Shown in pieces: positions 9,744-20,072 of a DNA stretch of 64,000 nucleotides; position 1 is the first letter of the stretch; each line of letters opens with the position of its first letter. Source of the DNA: Rhynchopus sp. YZ270_cl-10 (Eukaryota > Euglenozoa > Diplonemea > Diplonemida > Diplonemidae); assembly GCA_964035575.1 (NCBI GenBank), contig OZ037844.1:744001-808000 (forward strand), in the 5' to 3' direction. A model generated the notes under the pieces. The model was not told where the DNA came from. It searched no databases and saw nothing but the letters and a program-made list of their open reading frames with translations. A program made the translations under genes and the position numbers.

Positions 9744-11856
9744 CCGGTGCAGTGTGTGGACCCTCCCCTAACCATGCAGTCCTACACCCATTTTCCGTGG
9801 TTTACCACCATGGTGCCACATCCTCCTTTGGGACGCAGGCACTGATGCACCGTGGGGGTTAACGAAACCCCCACGAGAGGGGAAAAAAAAAAGCCATGTT
9901 CTGCGGGAGCGGGAAAAAAAAACCCCCTGCATAGCGGGAGGAGAAGGGGTGGGCTGGGGGAAGAACAAAAAAGAGGGGTATAAAAGGTTTTGGTTTGGAA
10001 AAGAAAAATAAAGAGTTTTTTTTTCATTGAAAGGGTCCTCGCCTTTGGAGAATCTGAATAGCGTAACCATGCCTGATCTTGTTGCGTTGTGTTGTTGTTT
10101 ATTTTAATTTGATGCAATAATACATGAAAATATATAAAGCAAAAAATGGAAAAAGCGGTTTAAAAAAAAGACTATTTTGTAAATGGAAAAAATACTGGGG
10201 AAAAGGGTAGAAAAAAATTGATATTAATTTATACAAATTACTTTACAATGGATAATACAAACGCAGAGATTGCTAGCAGGAATCCGTATTTTCTTTTTCT
10301 TTTTTTCGGCCAAGGACTCACCCCAAGACACACTTTGTGGTGCGCGCTTTGGGGTTAAAGAAGAGGTTTTAAGCAAAATGGATATCAACCTGTCAAAGGG
10401 TAAAAAATCAACCATGACTTGTTTTGCTTTTTTGTTTTGTTTTGTTTTTTTGTTTTGTTGCTTTTTCGTTGGATGAGGTGGGGGGATCCGATCCTGGTGG
10501 GGGAGGGGGGGGAACATAATAATATAAAAAAAGAAGAAAAAAAGTTGATACCGTAGGATGAATCTGAGCCTAAGTAGGAGCCAGTGAACATTTTAAAAAA
10601 AATATAATAATTTACATAAATAGGTGGGAACTGGTACTCCCTCCCAAAAACCAAAAACTCACTTTTCAGAGTAAAAAATGTGAGTGGGTAATTATTAAGT
10701 ATTGAGGTAGATAAACGGGGCAGAAAAGAGTAGTTGAAAACGTGCTAAAAAAAAAACATCAATAAAATGCAATAAAAAAATGCAAACGTTCCCAACCCAA
10801 TCAAACCAACGGAGTTATAGCAGAAAATGAAAAATCAGTTTAAAAAAAATTGGTCGCATATTTTACTCTTCATTTTATGTCTTTTTTTGTGCGGTTTACA
10901 CTCAGAACAAAGCGCTACATTGAAAACCCGCGGGGAGGGTGATGATGACTTTGTTGAAAAGAAAACCATAAACCAGAAAAATGTGAATGTGCTTCTCGTG
11001 CACACACATATAAAAAAAAAAACAAGGGTGGGTAAGAGAGAGAGAAAACATTGGTTGGGATCGGGGGAAAAAGAAAAAGGGAAAAAAAAAAGAAAAGAAA
11101 AAAAAAAAAAAGACAATTTTTGAAAGATGAATTGCGATGTTCCACTTTCGTGGGTTTTTGCTACACGTTGCCACAGTATTGAAAAAAAAAAAAAAAGGTA
11201 AAAAATAAAACATGACAAAAATCTCTGTTCCACATTTGAACTTTGCTACTTTCGACGATTTTTTTTTTTTTTTTTTTTAAAATTTTGTGGGCATTGACCG
11301 TTTCACATTTTCTTGTCAGAAACCTCGTTGAGTCTACCGTTGAAGAGACACAACGCTGGTTTTTTTTAGAAAAATAACATTTGCGGGGTGAGTGATACCT
11401 CGAGACTCTGCTCCCACAAAACAATTTGTTTCCTTTTTATTATTCCATTTTCCTTAGGGGAATGACTGAAAAATTTAGCAAATTTCCAGTTTTTTTTACC
11501 TTTTGTGGTGCTCCGAGGGGTCGATATTGACAGGTCGCTGACACAGGGACTTTATACACACCCTCCCTGATATTGACAGGGTCACCGACAGGTCGTTGAC
11601 CGACTTCCGAAATCACCATTTTGCACTTTTTTTGAAAGCAAACACACCTTCACATTCCCCGTTCCCCATCGGCATTCATTTGATAATGGTAAGGTATGAA
11701 TTATTGTAAAGTTCAAAAAAAAAATTCAAAAAAAATAGTGGGTAGGAAAGAGACTTCGCATGTACCTGTTGGACATATGACTGGTCTCCCCTCCCTTCCA
11801 TTTTTTTGTTTTGTTGTTGTTGTTTTTTTTTTTTTTCAAAAAAAAAGAGAAAATCT

Positions 11857-11900
11857 GATACAGTCAGGCGATACCTAAGTCTCCCATGCTTAGTCACCTA
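11857..11900 (+). repeat. Hairpin element, type 1 (diverged)
   Basis: Right half CTCCCATGCTTAGTCACC is well kept; left half CGATACCTAAGT has drifted. Confidence 0.45.
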
Positions 11901-12422
11901 ACCACAATAAGAGAGAAAAAAAAAAAAATGAAAGAAGTAAGACATTTGGTCAGACGCAATTTCCCTTAAATATCCCGCTTATTCGTTATCTTCAAAAGAA
12001 AAATTGTATAAAAAGAAAAACCAGAATATGGTGCGCCGAGTGAGCGACATGGTTTCACTCGGGCATTTGGTGGCGCGTGAGGGAAAGGGGGTTTGCAGAA
12101 AATTTGAAAATAAATTGGCTTTGCCGTTTTTGTTGCTTTTTTTTTTTGAAAACCTTTTTTACCATTCCTTTTTAGGGGAACGGAGCATGGCACGGTCCTG
12201 GAAGCTCCAAGAAAAATGGAGTCGGCGGGCTAAAAAGGAAGTTACCTTCCTAAATGTGCACACAACTGGCTGTAAGGGGAGGTGTCGTCACTCACCTATA
12301 TCATTGAAATAACATTGCTAACCAATGGTACACTCCAATATTGTTGCCCCGTGTTTTTTTTTTTTAGATCCATGACCAAGAAATGTGTGAGGGAAAGCGG
12401 GTGTGATCAGATAAAGAAAAAG

Positions 12423-12460
12423 GCTATAAGATAAACCTAAGCCTGAGCTTGGTCACCTAA
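12423..12460 (+). repeat. Hairpin element, type 1
   Basis: CTATAAGATAAACCTAAGC then a short loop CTGA and GCTTGGTCACC. The usual CTCTCATG loop is shortened. Confidence 0.5.
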
Positions 12461-13587
12461 TTGTTTGTTTGTTTTTATTTTTTTGTCACAACATCTCAGA
12501 CACCTGCAGTTTTTTTTTCTTCTCCTGCAGGACATCTACAATTGTAGAAAAATAAAAAGGGAAGAGGGGAGGTGGGCTTCATTTCACTTAAAATATTCTT
12601 TCCAACAACAATGATACTACTTCTTACCTTTTTTTTGCATTTTTTTTTTTTTTTTGCATTTTTTTTTCCTTTTTCCGTTTTTCTCATTCCCTTTGCTTTT
12701 TTTTGTTTCCCCTGCTAGATCCCAGCCCTTTTTCTTCAATGAATGAGTATCGATTTTTCGTTAGCTTGGCTATATTCTCTGATACTCCTCAGGTTCGTGC
12801 ATTGCGGGTGTATGTAATAACGTTTGTTTTTTTTTTTTTTGAAAACTTAAAATTTTTTTTTCCTGTTTTTCACAACCCCTTTTTGTAGTGCAATGACCGT
12901 TGCTGGCAAAAACACTACCTTACGTAAAAATTTCCCCCCCCGGTTCTGTTCTCAATGTAATCCGCAAGGTATAGACGTGAACCCCCCCCCCATTTTTTTG
13001 GTGTCATCACCGACAGTCAGAAACAAAATCATGGGTGTAAAGAGGGGGACTTCATTTTCTTTTTTTTCTTTTTTTTTTTTCTTTCTTCAGAATTTGTTTT
13101 TTGAGGTGTGGTGGGAAGGGATGGATAGGGCGGGATGCAATATTGTTTTTTTTTTTTTTTTTTGTTTGTTTGTTTGATAAATTGTTGAATAAGTGTCGTT
13201 GCCTCGGTTGTGTTGCCACAGTTTTGTGCAAATCTCCACTTTTTTTGTGTTCAAAAAAGCCACTCAGAAAAGAGCGTATTTCTTATGTAGTTTTTTTGCA
13301 GGGGGTCGAATGGGGGGTTTTATGAAGTTTGCTATTTTTTTTTTTTGCTTTTTGCTTTTTGCGTTTTTTTTTTTGCTTTTGTTTTTTGTTTTTTGTTGGG
13401 ATGAAGGGAAGGGGATATCCATGACCGTGCGAGGAGGAGAGGGGAGGGTGTGTGAAAAAAAAGGGGGGGGACTTCGGGAGGGTAATGAAAGAGCAAAAAA
13501 AAAAAAAAAGGGGGGGAGGCGCGATTTGCGCAATTTGTTCGTCGTAGCGGGGGGGGTGTTTCCAGGGCAACAAAAAAAAAAATAAAA

Positions 13588-13631
13588 AGTTTATAAGATG
13601 AACCTAAGCCTCTCATGCTCAGCCAACCTTT
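13588..13631 (+). repeat. Hairpin element, type 1
   Basis: Starts GTTTATAAGATGAACC, loop CTCTCAT, right arm GCTCAG then CCAACCTTT, and runs into a 25-base A tract. Confidence 0.6.
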
Positions 13632-14106
13632 CAAAAAAAAAAAAAAAAAAAAAAAAAAAAGATAAATTTTGGAGCGCACTACAAATAAATAAAACGCTGA
13701 TCATTCAGAACTTTTGTGTAAAAAAAAAAAGGAAGCTTTTTGTCCCCTTGAAATCGAGGAGAGATTGGGGGAGGGGAGAGGGGAAGACAATACACGCACA
13801 GAAAAACTGTTTGTTCGAACGGGGCAACGGGGGGAGAGGAGGAGGAGGGGATTTTGCGTAATAATTTCTTGGGGGTAAATCCGGGAACCCGTTTTTTACC
13901 GCAAAAACGTGTTCCTGGATTACCCCATTTTTGTTTTTTTTTTTTTGTTTTTGATTTTTACGAAAACCCCTTTTTGATCGCATCATAGCGAAAGGTAGGT
14001 GGTGGCTCTACTCACCATGATTCGCTTGGGGAGATTGGGGGGGGACGGAGGAATAGGAGCAAGCATCATATTGTTCCCTAGATCACGTTTTTTTTTTTTT
14101 TACTTT

Positions 14107-14152
14107 TTTGAAAAACTTGGTATTAGTGTAGACACCCGAGGATGAACTCCAC
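14107..14152 (+). repeat. T-run hairpin element, type 2
   Basis: Preceded by T runs. GAAAAACTTGGTATTAG, then AGTGTAG and CTCCACT as pairing ends around ACACCCGAGGATGAA. Same variant as 62750-62798. Confidence 0.6.
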
Positions 14153-14452
14153 TTTTTTTTCACCGGCCTGATCCACGGGGAGGTTTTGTCCCCCCCGAAA
14201 TCAGATCACGATCACGGTTTTAGGCTTGAAAGAGGAGGGTTCGAAAAGAAAAAGAAAAATAGAGAGAAATCAACAAGAGTAGGATTCAATGTGTTCAGAC
14301 CACCATAAGGCACCTGAAGGCATTGGAATAGTGTTGTCACCACCTTGTGCAAAACTCTGCTTGTAATTAGTGCAAATTAGTGAGCTTTACAACCTGGAAA
14401 TTAGTGGGCTTTACAACACCTTTCTTGGGGGAAATTGCATTTATTTATTTAT

Positions 14453-14501
14453 TTTGAAAACTTGGTTGTATTAGTGTAGCCACCCTAGAGTGTGCTCCAC
14501 T
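14453..14501 (+). repeat. T-run hairpin element, type 2
   Basis: GAAAACTTGGTTGTATT, then AGTGTAGC and GCTCCACT arms around CACCCTAGAGTGT. Identical core to copies at 47658 and 51614. Confidence 0.65.
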
Positions 14502-14506
14502 AACTT

Positions 14507-15584
14507 TTTTCAACTTACCTTCCTTCACCCCCCTGTAAGGGTAACCGTAGGTGAAGTAAGGTATAGTATTGAAATCGATGTGGGGGGGGAGTAAAGGGTC
14601 AATTTTACAAAACCAGATTTTGAGGAAAATTTTAGCCAAAAATGGGCCCCACGTATAAGGAACCGGGCTCATATTTCTCAAAATTTAAGTGATCAAAAAA
14701 TTGTCCAATTTTCGAGATTGACCCCACCACTGCACGGGCGGAGCCCAAAAATGCAAATAAGGACCCTTTTCAACTTACCTTCCTTCACCCCCCTGTAAGG
14801 GTAACCGTAGGTGAAGTAAGGTATAGTATTGAAATCGATGTGGGGGGGGAGTAAAGGGTCAATTTTACAAAACCAGATTTTGAGGAAAATTTTAGCCAAA
14901 AATGGGCCCCACGTATAAGGAACCGGGCTCATATTTCTCAAAATTTAAGTGATCAAAAAATTGTCCAATTTTCGAGATTGACCCCACCACTGCACGGGCG
15001 GAGCCCAAAAATGCAAATAAGGACCCTTTTTAATTTGTTCTCTTGAAATGTGTAATTTCATGTTTTCGCGAAAAAAATAACAACTGATCCTACAAGGGTT
15101 GAAGGAAGGTGGTTGAAAACAACAATAACAACAAGGACAAGTAATTGCTAAGGAAAAACGGGTGTGCTGTGGAAAACTCCGCGCGATTTTCGAAACCACC
15201 GTAGCATCCTGGCGATTTGCTGGAGGTGCTGATGCGCCTGGTGTGATCGATGTGTTGTAGTCTGTGCATTCTGTGTTCCTTCCGCACTGCTCCAACGACG
15301 ACGACAATGTGGGGAGCCTGTGGGCAAAAACGAGCTGGACCACGCCGAGCCTGCCGAGCGGGCGTCAAACAACGCTATCGAGCAGATGGTGCTGGACGAA
15401 GAGGACAGCCCCCCTTCTTGAACGTTTCAGATGCTGGCGTGCCAGTGGGTCTGGCAGCGTACGAAGAGCGTTAGCATACCTGCAGAAGAGCAGAATGCTG
15501 GGCGTGTTGTAGATTATTTCTACAGGATGGAGTTCCACACCACACCCCGTTTTTTTTCCGATAGCAATTACTTGTTTTTTTTTT
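14507..15584 (+). repeat. About 0.8-kb dispersed repeat, copy 2, with its first 250 bases in tandem
   Basis: The first part of the repeat (hairpin, then the TTGACCCCACCAC motif) is present twice in a row, 14507-14763 and 14765-15020, almost without difference; only the second continues into the rest of the unit. The full unit matches 8543-9325. The extra 46 bases (GAGCCTGCCGAGCGGGCGTC region) relative to copy 1 lie near 15345-15390. Confidence 0.85.
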
Positions 15585-16185
15585 TGCAACAATCATGGCT
15601 ATTCCCCTCAGACGACTACTTGAATATAATATCACCCCACTACACTTTACAGCGATACACCTCTCGAGAGAAAGAAAGAAAAATAACTCACGTCAAAAAA
15701 GTGAGAGACCACTAATAGGCAGCTCATATCTGTCTTGTTTGAACCATCCAGGCTATTGGCAATACGGGGTATGGGGGAGGCACAAACAGGCATAAAAAAA
15801 AAAGGGCCAAAAAAACTGAATTTTTTGAAAAAAAACAAAAAATGTGATGGGATGGGATGGGTGGTGGTGAAGCTGACGAACAAAAAAAAAAGGGGGGAGG
15901 GGAAATATCCAGAAAAGCGGATCATGAATAGGTAAGCGCACACAATAAATGTCATTTTGAAAAAGGGTGCAAAAAATATCATCATCGAAAATACATTTTT
16001 GTTTTTTTTTTTGTTTTTTTTGAATGTATTTTGTAAGATGAGAGCGTCAGCTTTTTTGTGCTGAGTGTCATCTTTTAAAAAAAAAGAAACAGTGAACCCA
16101 CATAGTTGCGTAATCGTCAATACTGAAGGCAAAAAAAAAGCCTTTTAAAAGACAGAAAAAATTGGTAAAGCTGAGAAGTCTCACG

Positions 16186-16222
<37 letters not shown>

Positions 16223-16458
16223 TGAACAAATTGCTGAGCCTGACACATTTCAAAAAAAAAAAGAACGAAAAAAAACCCCTCAACAAAGAATAGGCGGATG
16301 GATAGCACAGTCATTCACGCAGAACACACAGCAAAAAAAACCCCCTCATTGTTTGCGAAGGGTAGGAAAGAGCTCAATTGGAGAGGGAAATACCCCATTT
16401 TTTTTGTTTGCTTTTTTATATTCTTTTTTTTCGAACAATTTTAGGAAAATCCCAAAAT
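15585..16458. other. Gene-free stretch with long A runs
   Basis: No gene seen. It holds a run of about 31 A residues near 16190-16220 and T runs. It lies downstream of the stop of the CCCH protein gene. Confidence 0.5.
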
Positions 16459-16947
16459 TTATTCTTCGGTTTGAGCTGCTTGAGCGGCGGCTTCTTGGCG
16501 GTTCTTTTCGGCAGCTTGGGTGAGTGCGGACTTGGGATCGAACCCTTGCGACACGCGGGAGGATGAGGAGTACGGCATTCTGTTCTGCGGGGAGTTGTGC
16601 GGGGACAGCCCGATCTTCTCAAGGTGCGCGTCGAGCTCGGCCTCGGTCATGGCGTGGACGTAGCCCTCCTCGCCTTCCTCACCCTTGCGCTTCGCTGCTG
16701 CGGGCTCCTCTGTTTGCACATCCATCTGCTGATGGCAGGGCGACGAAATCTGCATCTGCCCTTGGTGGCATGGTGACGGAAGCTGCTGTGGGATCTGCTG
16801 CTGCTGCTGCTGTTGCTGCATCTGCATCTGTTGCTGGTGTGTCGGTGAGTTGATCTGCTGCTGCTGCTGCATCTCCATCTGCTGGACCTGCTGCTGATGG
16901 GTTGGCGAGTTAATGTGCACTGCCTCCATCTGTGGGTTCTGCACCAT

Positions 16948-16989
<42 letters not shown>

Positions 16990-19059
16990 CTGCACAGGGT
17001 ACCTCGGTGGTACGCCAGACCCGGGTGTGGCGGGGGGTGAGGAGATGTGCGGCTGCTGCTGCTGCTGCTGCTGTGCGAACTGTTGCTGGTTTGGTGTCTG
17101 CTGCTGGTTGGTCGCACGCTGCAGCTCGTTCGTGAGGAACATACGCATGGCAGCCTTGCCTCCAGGGCTCGGTGTGCCCGCACTGCTCCCCATGCTCTTC
17201 ACGCTCATCGGCGAAAACACACCAGGGGGAAGCCCCTGGATAGGGTACCCATTGTTTTGCTGTATAAAAATAGAGAATAGTTGTTGCCAGGAGTGCACAA
17301 CATACCTGGTCACCCGTAAAGAAGGAGTCGACCTTAGGGACGCCCGAGATCATGCACGGGCTGGTGAGCTTGCCTGCCTCCATAGCGAGCTGCTGGCGGT
17401 GGCGGTCCTGCACGCCCTGGTTCTCCATGGGCGAGAGGAGGTCCTGTGTAGGTAGCAGGTGGGGAGGCGGTCTTGCAAAGCGAGATGCAAAACCAGGCTG
17501 TTAGCTAATTCTGGAATTTTTCCAAAAATATTCCTACATCCGGAAGCAAAATTTCCCCCTGAAAAAACAGTGGGTTCTCAGCCCCAACATCATAGGAGAA
17601 CCCAAAACCCAAACCGGAAGCAGAAGTGAATTAGCCAACAGCCTGCTGAAAAAAAGGGGGGGAAACACACATACCGATGGGAGGTAGACCTGCGACTCCG
17701 AGAGCGACATGTTAGCGTTGCTGCCGTACATCGGGAGCCCTGCAGGGTTGGACTGCAGCGAGGGGGGTCCCATGCTTGGCGAGGGGAGGGCCATGGCCGC
17801 GGCACCTGCGTGGGTTGCGCTGTTGAGCGCACCGTTTGCCCCTGCTGCGGCCTGTCCAGACTCGCCAGCGGTGTCGGCATTGGTGTCGATGGCGAGGGGC
17901 GCGAAGCTACGCTTGATGAACGGCTGCCTTGTCTGGCGTGCCGACGTCTCTGCCTCGGGCGACGCATTCGCAGATGTGGCTGCAGGCGGGACAGGCACAG
18001 AGGGCACCACCGGAGGCCTTGTGTTGTTGGTGGGCGAGACAAGCTGCTTCACCGCCTGCCCGTTGATCTGGATAGGGATCTGCACACCGCCCTTCGGCGA
18101 CACCACGCGGCCACGCTCACCCAGCGTGTCCGTCGACAGCAGTGAAGGCACACCCACACTCTGTGAGCTGTTGCGCCTCTGCATGCCTGCATGCGGGCTC
18201 ACAGCGTCGCCCTGTGGGTACGCCTGTGCCTGCCCCTGTGCCTGCTGGCCCTGCGCAAGGTGCGGTGATGCAGTCTGCGGGAACGTGGCTGCAGAGGACT
18301 GGCTCTGGCCCATCGCCTTCGCCTCCTCTTCCTCCTCCTCTGTCTGTGCCTTCACCCACGTCTCTTGGGGTACGCCCTGTGGTGTGGTGTGGTGGTGGAT
18401 CCAAATGTCTTACCGAGGGTAAGTGAATAAAAAGGAGTTGAAACATACCCGCAGAACAGAGTCCCCGAACTGCTCAAAGCGCTCCAGCAGGTTTGACTTT
18501 CTCTTGTGAACGTGCACCATGACGCAAGCTTCGCCTCTGAGGGTGTAGGGTGTGAGGGTGAGATGACAAAGGTTGGCCTATATTGTACATACTTTTCGCA
18601 GTGTCCTGAGAGGAAGGGGCTGCAGCGGGGGACGCGGGCCGAGGGAAGCTTCCACTTGGACTGGCAGACCCTGCAGCGGAGGATCTTAGCACCCTTGCGT
18701 GTGCGCACGTCGTCCCAGTCGTTGTGTGTGCAGGGGCGTGTCATCTCTGCAGGCGGTGCGTGGCGGAAGGCAACACGTCCTGCCTTGTCGTCGTCGTCGT
18801 CGTCATCGTCGTCACTCTTGCGGACGGAGCTGTTCAGGTGCATGCTGTTGTTCAGTCCTGCCTGTGGGACCTGCTGCATGTGTTGTGCGTTCTGGTTTGG
18901 CACAAATGCGAACGGTGCCTGGCCCATCATTTGCTGCTGCTGGAGTTGCTGCTGTTTCTGTTGCTGCTGCTGCTGGAGCTGCTGCTGTTGAAGCTGCTGC
19001 TGTTGGAGTTGCTGTTGCTGAAGCTGCTGCTGGAGCTGCTGCTGCTGCTGAAGGTTCCC

Positions 19060-19092
<33 letters not shown>

Positions 19093-19284
19093 CATCATCA
19101 GATTCTGCTGCTGTGCGAACCCTCCTTGCTGCAGTTGCTGTTGCTGCTGCGGCTGCTGCTGCTGCTGCATGATCGGGGCTGCCTGCGGCATCATCATCCC
19201 CATCATGTTGGGTCCCATCCCCATCCCATTCATCGGGTGCATGCCCTGCGCACCCATCACCGGACCCATTCCGTTTGCCTGCAT
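16459..19284 (-). CDS. Polyglutamine CCCH zinc-finger protein, five exons
   Basis: Exons 18593-19284, 18449-18536, 17675-18376, 17306-17443 and 16459-17259 join in frame to 806 residues. All four introns (56, 72, 231 and 46 bases) begin GTATGT and end AG. Order: Met/Gly/Gln-rich start, polyglutamine to about residue 120, an Asp run (158-166), then CTHNDWDDV followed by CRVC (Cys185, His187, Cys204, Cys207), a possible zinc ribbon. A clear CCCH finger comes next: Cys221-x7-Cys229-x5-Cys235-x3-His239, completed only after splicing across intron 1. The rest is low-complexity with further polyglutamine in the last exon. CCCH fingers usually bind single-stranded RNA, so a role in mRNA control is likely; the target is unknown. 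The start at 19284 is the first ATG of a frame ending in the finger. Confidence 0.8.
18537..18592 (-). other. Short intron splitting the CCCH finger
   Basis: 56 bases, GTATGT to CCTCAG. It separates the codons of Cys229 and Cys235; only removal of exactly this stretch restores the C-x7-C-x5-C-x3-H spacing, which supports both splice sites. Confidence 0.8.
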
Positions 19285-20072
19285 CTTGCCTTGGCTCTCG
19301 AGTCGCTACCGAATGCGGGGAAACTCAAGGCAACCTTACGCTACTGCCGTTCACGCGCCGCTAAAAGCTTGGAAAGGGGTTTTTGTGTACGGGGATGGGG
19401 AGAGGGGAGAGGGTAAAAGGCGGCTCTACAGGGCGTTCAGCGAGTCGTCCACGGCACACAGTGTGTATGTCTGCTGAGGGAAAGGTGAGGGGGTGGGCGA
19501 GATTGGTGTACAATGAAACATCACGTCGGGAGAGAAAGTGTTCGAGAAATTCTCAGAATGTAGGTTTTATTATAGAATAATTGAATTGCTAACGTGCAGA
19601 CACCTCACTTCTTTTCTCTCGTGTGAGCTCCACGCAACCTTTCGCCTATCTCTCGTTTCGTGGATAACGTTACTACGTCCTACTCCCGCCTCCACTCGTC
19701 AGGGTAGCGAAGGAGGATCATTGAACACCCAGGGTGATTTTACCCGGTCGATAGGTTTGGGCCATTTACCCCTGCGTCAAGACTATCAGAGGAGAGAGCA
19801 CAGGAACCGTATTCCATAAAACACGTGAACGTTTCCTTTTTCGTTGTATCGCTTTCCTTAGAGGCACTCTCTTGTGTATTTTAAAAAAACCCTCCCCATC
19901 CTCCCCATCTCCCCCACCACCCTGTTTTATACAGTTTTTCTACAGTCCTTAGTCCCCCCCTTTTTTGCATCCCCTCCCCTCCCCGAGCCCCTTTGTACTC
20001 AGGTAGCTACGTAGCCTTCGGGAGGCAATCGTGCGCTAATACAGAAAGTATCAGTCCCCCCCCTTTTTTTCA
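19285..20072. other. Intergenic, 5' side of CCCH gene
   Basis: 788 bases between the stop of VPS51 and the start of the CCCH gene. It has fewer homopolymers than other spaces and includes pyrimidine-rich stretches. I see no gene, hairpin element or RNA gene here. Confidence 0.5.

Larger units (their letters stand above)
9744..14106. other. Gene-free, homopolymer-rich DNA
   Basis: About 4.4 kb of A, T and G runs with no convincing coding region on either strand. Recognisable contents are type-1 hairpin elements at 10541-10588 (degenerate), 11857-11900, 12423-12460 and 13588-13631, a type-5 hairpin near 10985-11020, and at 11515-11610 a segment with the repeated phrase GACAGGTCGTTGACCGA that recurs at 59390-59440. 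Confidence 0.5.

Noticed and set aside
16913-17455. Plus-strand Cys-run and Ala-run frames over the CCCH gene
   Set aside because: Reverse reading of CAG repeats.
19680-19740. GAAGGAGGATCATTG as a small-subunit rRNA 3' end
   Set aside because: Only a few bases fit and no surrounding rRNA sequence is present.
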